A stretch of DNA of 7,221 nucleotides, from NCBI GenBank assembly GCA_947070915.1, contig CAMTDY010000144.1:1-7221 (forward strand), in the 5' to 3' direction. The notes below the pieces were generated by a model, which saw nothing but the letters and a program-made list of their open reading frames with translations, was not told where the DNA came from and ran no database searches. This document shows, one piece after another, positions 1 to 6,080 of the stretch. Within the stretch, counting starts at the first letter, position 1. Each line of letters starts with the position of its first letter. The position numbers and the translations under genes are program-made. The stretch comes from an uncultured Roseburia sp. GTDB lineage: Bacteria > Bacillota > Clostridia > Lachnospirales > Lachnospiraceae.

Positions 1-21
1 TTTATTAGGCTTACAGCGATT

Positions 22-546
22 TCATTTCTTATAAACTGTCAAAGACAGGATTATAAGAAGGATCAACACAGCAAGTCCCATGTACCACCACGTCGGGTTA
101 AAGGTAGGTGTATTAAATATGTTTGCCAGTCCAAAGACATCCAGAACAGTATAAACAACTCTTTTTATTCCGGTACCATATACTTCTGTATTGTTTCTGC
201 CAAGGAACGAAAATATCTGAGCCAGAATATAAATAACGAAAAATCCTGATATCAATTTGATCCATCGGCAAAAATCATCCACAAACAACTCCTTCAGCGG
301 GACCTGCAGTTCTTTTTCTTCTCTCTTCATAAATGATATCGTAATCCCATATGCACTGAGAAATACAAAAACAGTCACACATACTTTAAATAACTGCGCA
401 ATGGCAATGGTACGTGACTCACCAAAAGGTGCGAAGGAAAATGTATATCCCATATAAGATTCTGTCCCAAAAAAAGAATGATGTATATACATCATAATGA
501 TTGCAATGGTTTTTGCAATATTTGTGTCCTGTTTATCAAATTTCAT
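22..546 (-). CDS. Acyltransferase family 3 membrane protein, N-terminal half; early stop, possibly frameshifted
   Basis: The 174-residue product resembles the first half of acyltransferase-3 (PF01757, OafA/WecH-like) O-acyltransferases, which are usually 330-400 residues with about ten spans and acylate sugars on the membrane. Visible are the first span with the conserved region NIAKTIAIIMMYIHHSFFG (9-27; His22/His23 where the catalytic His is found), VTVFVFLSAYGITISF (57-72, matching the F-x-x-S-G-F-x-I motif) and a WWYMGLAVLILLI span (153-165) as in the family's W-[YF]-x-x-x-L segment. The reading frame then ends in TGA right after VYKK, about halfway through a normal protein. One other frame stays open to the window edge (RNEIAVSLI), so a one-base indel near position 25-30 is a plausible explanation. 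The role inferred is to acylate the sugar or glycan made by this operon. The truncated form is unlikely to be active alone. Confidence 0.7.
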   Translation of the reverse strand: MKFDKQDTNIAKTIAIIMMYIHHSFFGTESYMGYTFSFAPFGESRTIAIAQLFKVCVTVFVFLSAYGITISFMKREEKELQVPLKELFVDDFCRWIKLISGFFVIYILAQIFSFLGRNNTEVYGTGIKRVVYTVLDVFGLANIFNTPTFNPTWWYMGLAVLILLIILSLTVYKK

Positions 547-557
547 CTTCTGCACCT

Positions 558-563
558 CTCCTT
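558..563 (-). promoter_or_regulatory. Ribosome binding site AAGGAG deciding the start of the acyltransferase gene
   Basis: AAGGAG overlaps the region just after the flippase-subunit stop. It is 11 nt before the ATG at 546-544 but only 2 nt before the in-frame GTG at 555-553. The ATG, giving MKFDKQDTN, is therefore the more likely start. Confidence 0.6.
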
Positions 564-564
564 A

Positions 565-900
565 CTAAAATTGGGCAACGATAACTCCCACCATGATCAT
601 GATCATCCCGATCACCTTATTAGTGGAAGGCTTCTCACCCAGGAACAAATATGAAAATAAAAGTATCCACAGAAAACTTGTGGCTGTTATACAGGGTAAA
701 ATCTTTAATTCCAGGTGCCTTAACACAAATGTATTTACGAACAGGGAAAAAAATAACAAAACGTACGCTGTTATCACCCTAAGATTTAAAAACTTGTTTA
801 TAAACTTATTAGCATCTATTTCTGCCGCCCGTTTCAACAGGATTTGTGCCAGGGATGCAATTACAACAGAAACTATTCCTAAAGACCAGCCAATAATCAT
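565..900 (-). CDS. EamA/SMR-type small membrane protein, second subunit of the putative flippase
   Basis: A 111-residue protein with four predicted spans (about 4-22, 41-62, 66-87, 95-110). The first span, SVVIASLAQILLKRA, is typical of the ArnE/ArnF-like branch, but the position equivalent to the EmrE glutamate, 8 residues before the Lys of LLK, is Ala (A15). The charge is therefore present only in its partner. The C-terminal LGEKPS...IGMIMIMVGVIVA pattern is standard for EamA/SMR proteins. The ATG at 900 overlaps the TGA of the first subunit (ATGA), so the two are translationally coupled, as for paired SMR proteins that form heterodimers. The joint role inferred is flipping undecaprenyl-phosphate-sugar to the outer face for the GT-C enzyme. 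A general metabolite transporter is an alternative. Confidence 0.8.
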   Translation of the reverse strand: MIIGWSLGIVSVVIASLAQILLKRAAEIDANKFINKFLNLRVITAYVLLFFSLFVNTFVLRHLELKILPCITATSFLWILLFSYLFLGEKPSTNKVIGMIMIMVGVIVAQF

Positions 901-1271
901 TTTTCATCTCTCTTTCCATAATCCATCTGACTAACAAACATTCCAGCCAATATGATAGCCGTCCCAATCCACTGCATCACACTAATTTTTTCATTAAAGA
1001 ACAGATAAGCCCACAAATATGCAACAATATATGTTATCCCCTTCCTCAGATAAGCAGTCGTAAGAGGAAGATGTTCCAATATAAGCTGCCACATAATCGC
1101 ATATATACCCATGATTATAATAGCATTTATAAAATAGAGTATATATCCAACAGAAAACACTGGGTAATTCCCTGCATATTTCAGGCAAACAGAAGAAAAA
1201 CTTTCAATTATGATCGCTAGCAGTGCAAATAAATACACATTTTTCTTCTTCTGCAAAAATCTATCCAACAT
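897..1271 (-). CDS. EamA/SMR-type small membrane protein, first subunit of a putative lipid-linked sugar flippase
   Basis: A 124-residue protein with four predicted membrane spans (about 12-32, 40-62, 68-92, 97-115), the size and layout of the SMR superfamily, to which ArnE/ArnF also belong. The first span reads AIIIESFSSVCLKYA: the Glu (E23) lies 8 residues before the Lys of LK, the same spacing as E14 and K22 of EmrE. The third span carries LTTAYLRKG and the end has the usual NEKIS...WIGTAIILAGMFV pattern. The ATG at 1271 follows an AAGGAG (1282-1287) at 10 nt, 35 bp after the CapK-like stop. Its TGA overlaps the next start as ATGA, pointing to stoichiometric production of a heterodimer. 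Between an ArnC-like GT2 and an acyltransferase, the likely cargo is undecaprenyl-phosphate-linked sugar rather than a drug; this is inference from context. Confidence 0.8.
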   Translation of the reverse strand: MLDRFLQKKKNVYLFALLAIIIESFSSVCLKYAGNYPVFSVGYILYFINAIIIMGIYAIMWQLILEHLPLTTAYLRKGITYIVAYLWAYLFFNEKISVMQWIGTAIILAGMFVSQMDYGKRDEK

Positions 1272-1306
1272 AGATGTTCAGCTCCTTTTCCCTATTCACA
1301 TGCCAA

Positions 1307-2596
1307 TTAGTGCTTAATCTGGCTCACGATAAATCTCGTTTTTCCATTCTGATCCGGTTCAATGGAATTCCTCCAGTCAAACATATAATCCATATCATAA
1401 TCTTCTATTACTTTATTTAACTGCTGTATTACATGCTGCTCTATGACACCCTGTTTTCCCTTCTGCATAGCCGGTCTGCCAACCAGCTGTATTATGATCT
1501 TATGATAATCCTCCTGGATCACCCGGAAATGCAGGACATCGTCCTCTCCCTCAAAGGCACGGTAGAATGGATGATAATCGTATTTTCTCCCATCCTCCAG
1601 TTCAACCCAGTCATTGGAACGACCATGAATCTGACTTATATATTCAACACCATTCTCAACAAAGACCTCCGCATCATCCCCAACATCATAATTTATAATT
1701 GGAAAATCCAGAAAATTCAGATTTGTAAGCAGCATTCTCCCTTTTTCTGCTAGCTTGGAATGCGCATCTACCACATTTATAATGTGAGTATCATTGGTAA
1801 TGATATGTCTTGTCAGATCACCTTTTATGGTATAAGTACATGCTCCTGTTTCCATACAGCCATAGGAAGTAAAGATATTGTCCCCAAGATTCTGTCGAAA
1901 AAGTTTTTCGTCATTCTCTAACATCATCTCACTGATCACTGCATATGCAGCGGGATGATGTAGTTTCACATTATTCTTCTGTGCATACTCGATCATCTGC
2001 AATAGCTTCGTTCTATGCGCGTAAAAAAAGTCAGGCTCATACTGATTCAGTCCTTCAGCGATCTCTTTTCCATCTGCAAGAAAAGAAAGCTTTCGACGTC
2101 TCAAAATCCCCAGTTTTTGGATTATGCTGTCACTCCCCTGAGCCACCAGTTCAGGATCCTTCAATGCCATGGTCTTTTGAAAAAAGGGATTGATCCCCTG
2201 TTTCATAGCCATTCTCAGCCAGTTTGCTGTCAGATAAGAATTTTCCTTAGGTGAAACAAGAACCTTTAGCGGGGTTCCCGTTGAACCACTGGTGGAAAAA
2301 ACATGGTATTTACCCGAAACGTCAGAAAGCAGCGGCGTAAGCCAGTCCTTGATCTCCTGCTTCGTGAGAACCGGAAATGCCGCAAGATCTGCCCTGCAGG
2401 TAATGTCCTCCGGTCTTAACCCTGCTTCCTCAAATTTTTTACGGTACAAGGGAATCTGGTATGCCCTCTTCATCAATTTCTTCAGCTTCTTATTCTGAAG
2501 TTTATAGATCTTTTCATCACACAGGTCGTGTGAATTCAGAATGAATAAATGAATAAATGATAAAGCATTTTCATACACTTTGCTAAACACATTCAT
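1307..2596 (-). CDS. CapK/PaaK-like adenylate-forming enzyme (AMP-dependent ligase superfamily)
   Basis: A 429-residue protein of the phenylacetate-CoA ligase/CapK group often found in capsule and surface-polysaccharide loci. It has the ATP-binding P-loop STSGSTGTP (101-109), the SYGCMETG motif (244-251), the YDVGDD motif (303-308) with the ATP-ribose aspartate, the GRSND hinge (325-329) and a C-terminal Lys in GKTRF (K419), where the adenylation lysine of the superfamily sits. The core residues look intact, so it should activate a carboxylic acid as an acyl-AMP; the acid and the acceptor (CoA, carrier, sugar amine or hydroxyl) are unknown. The ATG at 2596 follows AAGGGG at 10 nt and starts 5 bp after the GT2 stop. 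The N-terminal coding region contains an 8-bp direct repeat (2540-2560). Within this operon it may supply an acyl group for the amino sugar or for the acyltransferase-3 protein; this is inference. Confidence 0.85.
   Translation of the reverse strand: MNVFSKVYENALSFIHLFILNSHDLCDEKIYKLQNKKLKKLMKRAYQIPLYRKKFEEAGLRPEDITCRADLAAFPVLTKQEIKDWLTPLLSDVSGKYHVFSTSGSTGTPLKVLVSPKENSYLTANWLRMAMKQGINPFFQKTMALKDPELVAQGSDSIIQKLGILRRRKLSFLADGKEIAEGLNQYEPDFFYAHRTKLLQMIEYAQKNNVKLHHPAAYAVISEMMLENDEKLFRQNLGDNIFTSYGCMETGACTYTIKGDLTRHIITNDTHIINVVDAHSKLAEKGRMLLTNLNFLDFPIINYDVGDDAEVFVENGVEYISQIHGRSNDWVELEDGRKYDYHPFYRAFEGEDDVLHFRVIQEDYHKIIIQLVGRPAMQKGKQGVIEQHVIQQLNKVIEDYDMDYMFDWRNSIEPDQNGKTRFIVSQIKH
2540..2560 (-). repeat. 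Period-8 direct repeat inside the start of the CapK-like gene
   Basis: The 8-bp unit TTTATTCA (minus strand) occurs twice in tandem, and the periodicity holds over 21 bp (2.6 units). It falls in codons 13-19 of the CapK-like gene. Because 8 is not a multiple of 3, gain or loss of one unit would shift the frame. With so few copies, slippage would be rare. Confidence 0.5.
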
Positions 2597-2601
2597 AAGC
2601 G

Positions 2602-3555
2602 TTATTCCCCTTGGTTATTCTTTGTATTTTCTTTATGGATCACCTGACGTACCACATACTGCGGCTGCCGGTTGATCTGAAGAAACATCCTTCCGATATA
2701 TTCCCCGATCAACCCCATAAAAAGTAATGTGATCCCTGAAAAGAAACAAGTGGCTACCATAAGTGACGGCCATCCTAGTGCCATGGAAGGATTCATCATT
2801 TTTTTCACCAGTATCGAAACTGCGCCTATAATACTTATTCCTGAAAACAAATATCCACAATAAACAGAAAGCCTGAGAGGAACAATGGAAAATCCGAGTA
2901 TATTTCCCCAGAGCCGCACCAGTTTTCGGAACGTGTAATTGGAATGCCCTACTTCCCGTTTAAAGTGCTGGATCGGCACACTGGCTATATTCTGTGTCGT
3001 CCGCAAAAAAAGTCCCTGAAGATAAGTGTAAGGGCTGTGATACTGAACGACAGCATCCTTTATAAAACGTCGGATCACCCAGTAACTGGAGGTTTTCAAT
3101 TCCTTAGGTTTTCCGATCAGCATTCTCACTGTGAAATGATTAAACCGGCTTCCCAGATTGCGGAACAAATTATGCTTCTTTTCCGGATAATAACCATATA
3201 CAATGTCATAACCCTTTTCAAATTCAGCAAATAGCTTTTCCAGCTGGGAAGGATGTGTTTGCATATCATCATCCATTCCCACAATGATCTCACCCTCCGA
3301 ATAATTTAATCCAGCCATAACCGCATTATGCTGGCCAGCATTTTTTGCAAGATCAACCACTTTTACAAATTCGTATTTTTCTGCCAGCTCAGATAATGTT
3401 TCAATGGTCTTTCCCCCATCTGGAGAACAGTCATTGACAAGGATAAATTCATAATCTCCTCTGCCCAGACGATCCATCTCTGCCGTCGTCTCTTCCACCA
3501 CCTGGGGAATTGTCAGCGCAGAGTTATAACAGGGTATCACAAAAGAGTATTTCAT
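2602..3555 (-). CDS. ArnC/DPM1-type polyprenyl-phosphate glycosyltransferase (GT2)
   Basis: A 317-residue GT2 enzyme, close to the 322 of ArnC. The N-terminal GT-A domain (1-225) shows YSFVIPCYN (3-11), the nucleotide-binding VNDCSPDGG (40-48), the GQHNAVMAGL segment (74-83), the metal-binding DDDMQ (95-99) and REVGHSNYTFRKL (200-212), which corresponds to the R-x-x-G-x-S-x-Y region of this family. Two hydrophobic spans follow (about 231-251 and 263-288), then GEYIGR (284-289) and a basic cytoplasmic tail. Members transfer a sugar from a nucleotide donor to undecaprenyl or dolichyl phosphate at the inner face of the membrane. Here the donor is inferred to be the rffA-derived amino sugar, possibly after acylation. 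The ATG at 3555 is preceded by AGGA overlapping the ATP-grasp stop region (10-bp gap), and the stop lies 5 bp from the next start, which suggests tight co-translation. Confidence 0.9.
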   Translation of the reverse strand: MKYSFVIPCYNSALTIPQVVEETTAEMDRLGRGDYEFILVNDCSPDGGKTIETLSELAEKYEFVKVVDLAKNAGQHNAVMAGLNYSEGEIIVGMDDDMQTHPSQLEKLFAEFEKGYDIVYGYYPEKKHNLFRNLGSRFNHFTVRMLIGKPKELKTSSYWVIRRFIKDAVVQYHSPYTYLQGLFLRTTQNIASVPIQHFKREVGHSNYTFRKLVRLWGNILGFSIVPLRLSVYCGYLFSGISIIGAVSILVKKMMNPSMALGWPSLMVATCFFSGITLLFMGLIGEYIGRMFLQINRQPQYVVRQVIHKENTKNNQGE

Positions 3556-3565
3556 ATATTATTTC

Positions 3566-4744
3566 CTACTTTACATTAATTTCGATATTATTTATAACCT
3601 GGTCAAGCTTTTTTACTGCCTGATCCACAGATGCGGCTTTTACGATCACATGTCCGATCCGATGTGGCCCAATTTGAAAACGTGATACAGAATCCCCAAT
3701 ATTATGATCAAACTGGATTTCTATAATGTCATCATCTTTTGGATTTTTGTCCGACTGCGAAACAATTATTCCCTCCGTATCACTGTATAAGAGCATCGCC
3801 GCACAAGGCACTGCACCATCGGAAGAAAAATCAGGCTTCTCTCCCAGAGCGGCCTCCAGCATTTTTTCATAATAATCAAACTGATAATATGTTGAAACCA
3901 TTTCACTAAGACAAGTAGCCCCAGAGCGGCCCCCGATCTCAAGCACATATGTCTTTCCATCCACCAGGATAAAATCTACATTCATAGCACAATTATCTAA
4001 CTTCATGGCTTCTGCAGCCAGCTGCAGCTGTTGCTTTGCATCCTCAATAATGTTATCATTTAATTCAAATGGCACCCAGTGGCCAACGGGCACTCCGGTT
4101 TCTCCCTGAAAGACATAATCACCATGCGGCAGAATAAATCTTACTTCTCCATCTAATACAAATGCCTGGGCACCAAACTCTTCTCCCTCTAAAAACTCTT
4201 CCACGATAAAATAGTCTTTTTTCGTATAGCCCTTTACTTTAGAAATAGTTTCCGGAAACTGTTCCGGAGAATCCACCCGGATAATCCCCCGGCTTCCAGA
4301 AGAATCTACTGCTTTAAAAATCAAAGGCGCTCTCAGCTCTGCTAATTTTTCCTCTATCTGCTCATCCTTAAATAATATTTTTCTAAATCTCGCTGTTCTG
4401 ACCCCATATTTTTCGTACTGTTCTTTCATTAATAATTTATCTGCTGCAATCTGTGCCGCTTCATATGACAGACCGCATAGCCCCATTTCGTCACAGACCT
4501 TCCCCACTGTAATCACTGCCACATCTGTTCCGGCCGTTACAATGCCGTTTATATGTTCCGATTTGGCGATCTCCAGCACTTTCTCATAATTGGTGGTGTC
4601 CTCATAATATATCTGATCTGCCAGGCCAAACCCAGGATAGTTGCCAGGAATGCTTACTACGATTGTATACAATCCCATTTCCTTTGCCTTTAAGATCAAT
4701 GGTACCTGATAGACTCCTGCACCAAGAATCATTATTTTCTTCAT
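3566..4744 (-). CDS. ATP-grasp carboxylate-amine ligase
   Basis: A 392-residue cytoplasmic ATP-grasp enzyme of the PurK/CarB-like fold. Order: N-terminal Rossmann-like pre-ATP domain (MKKIMILGAG, 1-100), the ATP-grasp lysine and glycine-rich loop PLIFKAVDSSGSRGI (140-154), the adenine hinge IVEEFLEGEEFG (180-191), and the metal/catalytic segment NVDFILVDGKTYVLEIGGR (255-273) followed by SGATCLSEMVS. A C-terminal domain (about 305-392) follows. The family activates a carboxylate as an acyl phosphate and joins it to an amine or thiol. Being directly after an amino-sugar aminotransferase, it may attach an amino acid or other acid to the 4-amino group; this is inference. Automatic annotation could call it a carbamoyl-phosphate synthase-like protein, which the single ATP-grasp unit and the context do not support. 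The usual Asn in the E-x-N-x-R metal motif is Gly (EIGGR). It ends 10 bp before the next gene. Confidence 0.85.
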   Translation of the reverse strand: MKKIMILGAGVYQVPLILKAKEMGLYTIVVSIPGNYPGFGLADQIYYEDTTNYEKVLEIAKSEHINGIVTAGTDVAVITVGKVCDEMGLCGLSYEAAQIAADKLLMKEQYEKYGVRTARFRKILFKDEQIEEKLAELRAPLIFKAVDSSGSRGIIRVDSPEQFPETISKVKGYTKKDYFIVEEFLEGEEFGAQAFVLDGEVRFILPHGDYVFQGETGVPVGHWVPFELNDNIIEDAKQQLQLAAEAMKLDNCAMNVDFILVDGKTYVLEIGGRSGATCLSEMVSTYYQFDYYEKMLEAALGEKPDFSSDGAVPCAAMLLYSDTEGIIVSQSDKNPKDDDIIEIQFDHNIGDSVSRFQIGPHRIGHVIVKAASVDQAVKKLDQVINNIEINVK

Positions 4745-4753
4745 CTCTGCTCT

Positions 4754-4757
4754 CTCC
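4754..4757 (-). promoter_or_regulatory. Ribosome binding site GGAG deciding the start of the ATP-grasp gene
   Basis: GGAG lies 9 nt before the ATG at 4744-4742, whose product begins MKKIMILGAG. The in-frame ATG five codons upstream (4759) overlaps this site and has only a poor GGA upstream, and it would add MERAE before the family's usual N-terminal strand. The internal ATG is therefore preferred. Confidence 0.65.
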
Positions 4758-4803
4758 ATTCCAAATCCACATTCTCTTTTATATCAGTATATTTCTATTT
4801 CCT

Positions 4804-5931
4804 TCATTGATAAAATTCTACAATATGTTTTACCGTTGTATCAATGTCCTCTGGTTTCATATTATAATACATCGGCAGACGCAGCAGTCTCTCGCTCTCC
4901 CTCGTCGTATACCTGTCCTCTCCATGAAACCGCCCAAAGCGTTTTCCCGCCTCAGAGCTATGCAGAGGAATGTAATGAAATACTGCGCCGATCTTATGTT
5001 CTTTCAGATGCTGGATCAATTTTGTCCGCTCTTCCAAATCTCTTGTTTTGATATAAAACATATGGGCGTTATGAACACAATGTTCTGGAATAACAGGCAG
5101 CTCAATACAGCCCTTCCCAGCCAGAGGAGATAACTGAGTCCAGTATGTATCCCAGCTGCGCATCCTGTCCTCATATATGATTTCTGCCGCCTCTAATTCT
5201 CCCCAGAGATATGCCGCGTTGAGTTCGCTGGGCAAATAGGAAGAGCCCTGTTCCACCCAGGAATACTTGTCGATCTCTCCCCGGAAAAACTTACTGCGGT
5301 TTGTCCCCTTTTCTCGGATGATCTCTGCCTTTTCTATATTAGCGGCATCGCGGATCAGAAGGGCGCCCCCCTCTCCCATGCTGATGTTTTTCGTCTCATG
5401 AAAACTATAGCAGCCGTAATCTCCAATTGTTCCCAGGATTTTCCCTTTATACGTACTCATAATGCCCTGGGCCGCATCCTCGATCACAGCCAGCTGGTGC
5501 CTTTCAGCGATATCCAGAATAGCGTCCATCTCACAACTGACTCCCGCATAGTGAACCGGAACGATCGCTTTTGTCTTATCCGTGATCGCAGCTTCGATAA
5601 GATTCTCATCTATATTCATCGTATCCGGCCTGATATCGACAAAAACTGCCCTGGCACCGCGGAGTACAAAAGCATTAGCCGTAGAGACAAATGTATAGGA
5701 GGGCATGATCACCTCATCTCCCGGCCCTATATCCGCCAGGATTGCCGCCATCTCTATGGCATGGGTACAGGACGTCGTCAAAAGAACCTTCTCCGACTTC
5801 GTGATCTTCTCCAAGTAATCATTACACTTTTTTGTGAACTGGCCATCTCCACATAATTTATGACAATTTACTGCTTCTTCTATATACTTAAGTTCTTTTC
5901 CCACAAAAGGTGGTTTATTAAATGGTATCAA
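4804..5931 (-). CDS. rffA: dTDP-4-amino-4,6-dideoxygalactose transaminase (DegT/DnrJ/EryC1/StrS family)
   Basis: A PLP-dependent sugar aminotransferase of 375 residues, against 376 for E. coli WecE/RffA, which it resembles along its whole length from memory of that sequence. In that enzyme, glutamate aminates dTDP-4-keto-6-deoxy-D-glucose to dTDP-4-amino-4,6-dideoxy-D-galactose (dTDP-Fuc4N) in the cytoplasm. Visible motifs are MIPFNKPP at the N-terminus, PSYTFVSTANAFVLRGA (77-93), the PLP-nitrogen aspartate in EDAAQG (D152), the Schiff-base lysine in SFHETKN (K181), GEGGA (186-190), REKGTNRSKFFRG (206-218) and a C-terminal GEDRYTTRESERLLRLP. The TTG start follows a GGAGG at 7 nt. It is the first gene after the extended -10 promoter, 59 bp before the ATP-grasp gene. 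It probably supplies the amino sugar used by the downstream genes. The exact sugar product (galacto- rather than gluco-configured) is inferred from similarity. Confidence 0.92.
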   Translation of the reverse strand: MIPFNKPPFVGKELKYIEEAVNCHKLCGDGQFTKKCNDYLEKITKSEKVLLTTSCTHAIEMAAILADIGPGDEVIMPSYTFVSTANAFVLRGARAVFVDIRPDTMNIDENLIEAAITDKTKAIVPVHYAGVSCEMDAILDIAERHQLAVIEDAAQGIMSTYKGKILGTIGDYGCYSFHETKNISMGEGGALLIRDAANIEKAEIIREKGTNRSKFFRGEIDKYSWVEQGSSYLPSELNAAYLWGELEAAEIIYEDRMRSWDTYWTQLSPLAGKGCIELPVIPEHCVHNAHMFYIKTRDLEERTKLIQHLKEHKIGAVFHYIPLHSSEAGKRFGRFHGEDRYTTRESERLLRLPMYYNMKPEDIDTTVKHIVEFYQ

Positions 5932-5938
5932 TGTCAAA

Positions 5939-5943
5939 CCTCC
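5939..5943 (-). promoter_or_regulatory. Ribosome binding site GGAGG that fixes the TTG start of rffA
   Basis: GGAGG on the minus strand ends 7 nt before the TTG at 5931-5929. This optimal spacing, and the match of the resulting N-terminus (MIPFNKPP) to the WecE/RffA family, rule out the in-frame ATG at 6006, which would add 25 residues and lies at the predicted transcription start. Confidence 0.8.
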
Positions 5944-5974
5944 GTCTCTTTGTATAATAAATATAAAGATAATA

Positions 5975-5996
5975 GGGTTAAAAGGTAATTTACCCC
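5975..5996 (-). repeat. Inverted repeat in the rffA leader
   Basis: In the predicted leader, GGGGTAAA and TTTAACCC flank a 6-nt loop and can pair over 8 bp with one mismatch. A shorter perfect palindrome, GGTAA-A-TTACC, overlaps it (5984-5994) and is an alternative fold or protein-binding site. A T-rich stretch follows on the minus strand, but it is interrupted by A and C, so attenuation is only a possibility. Confidence 0.3.
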
Positions 5997-6012
5997 AGTG
6001 ATACATTTAAAT

Positions 6013-6041
6013 ATTATACCATTAGAAGATATAAAAGGCAA
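6013..6041 (-). promoter_or_regulatory. Sigma-A-type promoter with extended -10, driving the rffA operon
   Basis: Reading the minus strand, TTGCCT (6041-6036) matches four of six bases of the -35 consensus. It is followed by a 17-bp spacer and a perfect TATAAT (6018-6013), preceded by TGG, which gives an extended -10. Transcription would begin near 6006, leaving a leader of about 75 nt before the TTG start of rffA. It is the clearest promoter in the window and lies in the largest gap between genes, so it probably drives all seven downstream genes. Confidence 0.75.
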
Positions 6042-6042
6042 T

Positions 6043-6059
6043 AACCCAAAGCTTGAGTT
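6043..6059 (-). repeat. Imperfect 17-nt inverted repeat after yfhO-like gene, abutting the rffA -35 box
   Basis: On the minus strand it reads AACTCAAGCTTTGGGTT, which can form a 7-bp stem (one G-U pair) with a 3-nt loop. It lies 22 nt after the yfhO-like stop codon and ends one base before the -35 box at 6036-6041. The stem is weak and is followed by ATTGCC rather than a run of T, so a strong intrinsic terminator is not supported. It could be a weak terminator or an operator for the next promoter. Confidence 0.35.
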
Positions 6060-6080
6060 TCCGTATTTTTCCCTGATTAG

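Noticed and set aside
565..1271. Multidrug efflux pair
   Set aside because: The SMR fold allows it, but the position between an ArnC-like glycosyltransferase and an acyltransferase gene, in one operon, favours lipid-linked sugar flipping.
3566..4744. Annotation as carbamoyl-phosphate synthase large subunit
   Set aside because: There is a single ATP-grasp unit in about 392 residues, against two in more than 1000 for that enzyme, and no pyrimidine or arginine genes are nearby.
4663..5133. Plus-strand open frame of 156 codons spanning the rffA/ATP-grasp junction
   Set aside because: It overlaps two well-supported genes on the other strand and its translation shows no family features.
5398..5856. 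Plus-strand open frame of 152 codons antisense to rffA
   Set aside because: It lies entirely inside rffA, whose protein is strongly conserved, has no recognisable domain and no convincing ribosome binding site. It is a shadow frame.
5932..5937. Perfect TTGACA just before the rffA start codon as a -35 box
   Set aside because: No acceptable -10 lies 16-18 bp downstream, and it sits between the ribosome binding site and the start codon, so it is a chance match.
5932..6006. Upstream in-frame ATG at 6006 as the rffA start
   Set aside because: It falls at the predicted transcription start, has no ribosome binding site, and the 25 added residues do not fit the family, while TTG at 5931 does.
6043..6059. 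Inverted repeat as an intrinsic terminator of the yfhO-like gene
   Set aside because: The stem is AT-rich and short, and is not followed by a T-run, so it was kept only as an inverted repeat.
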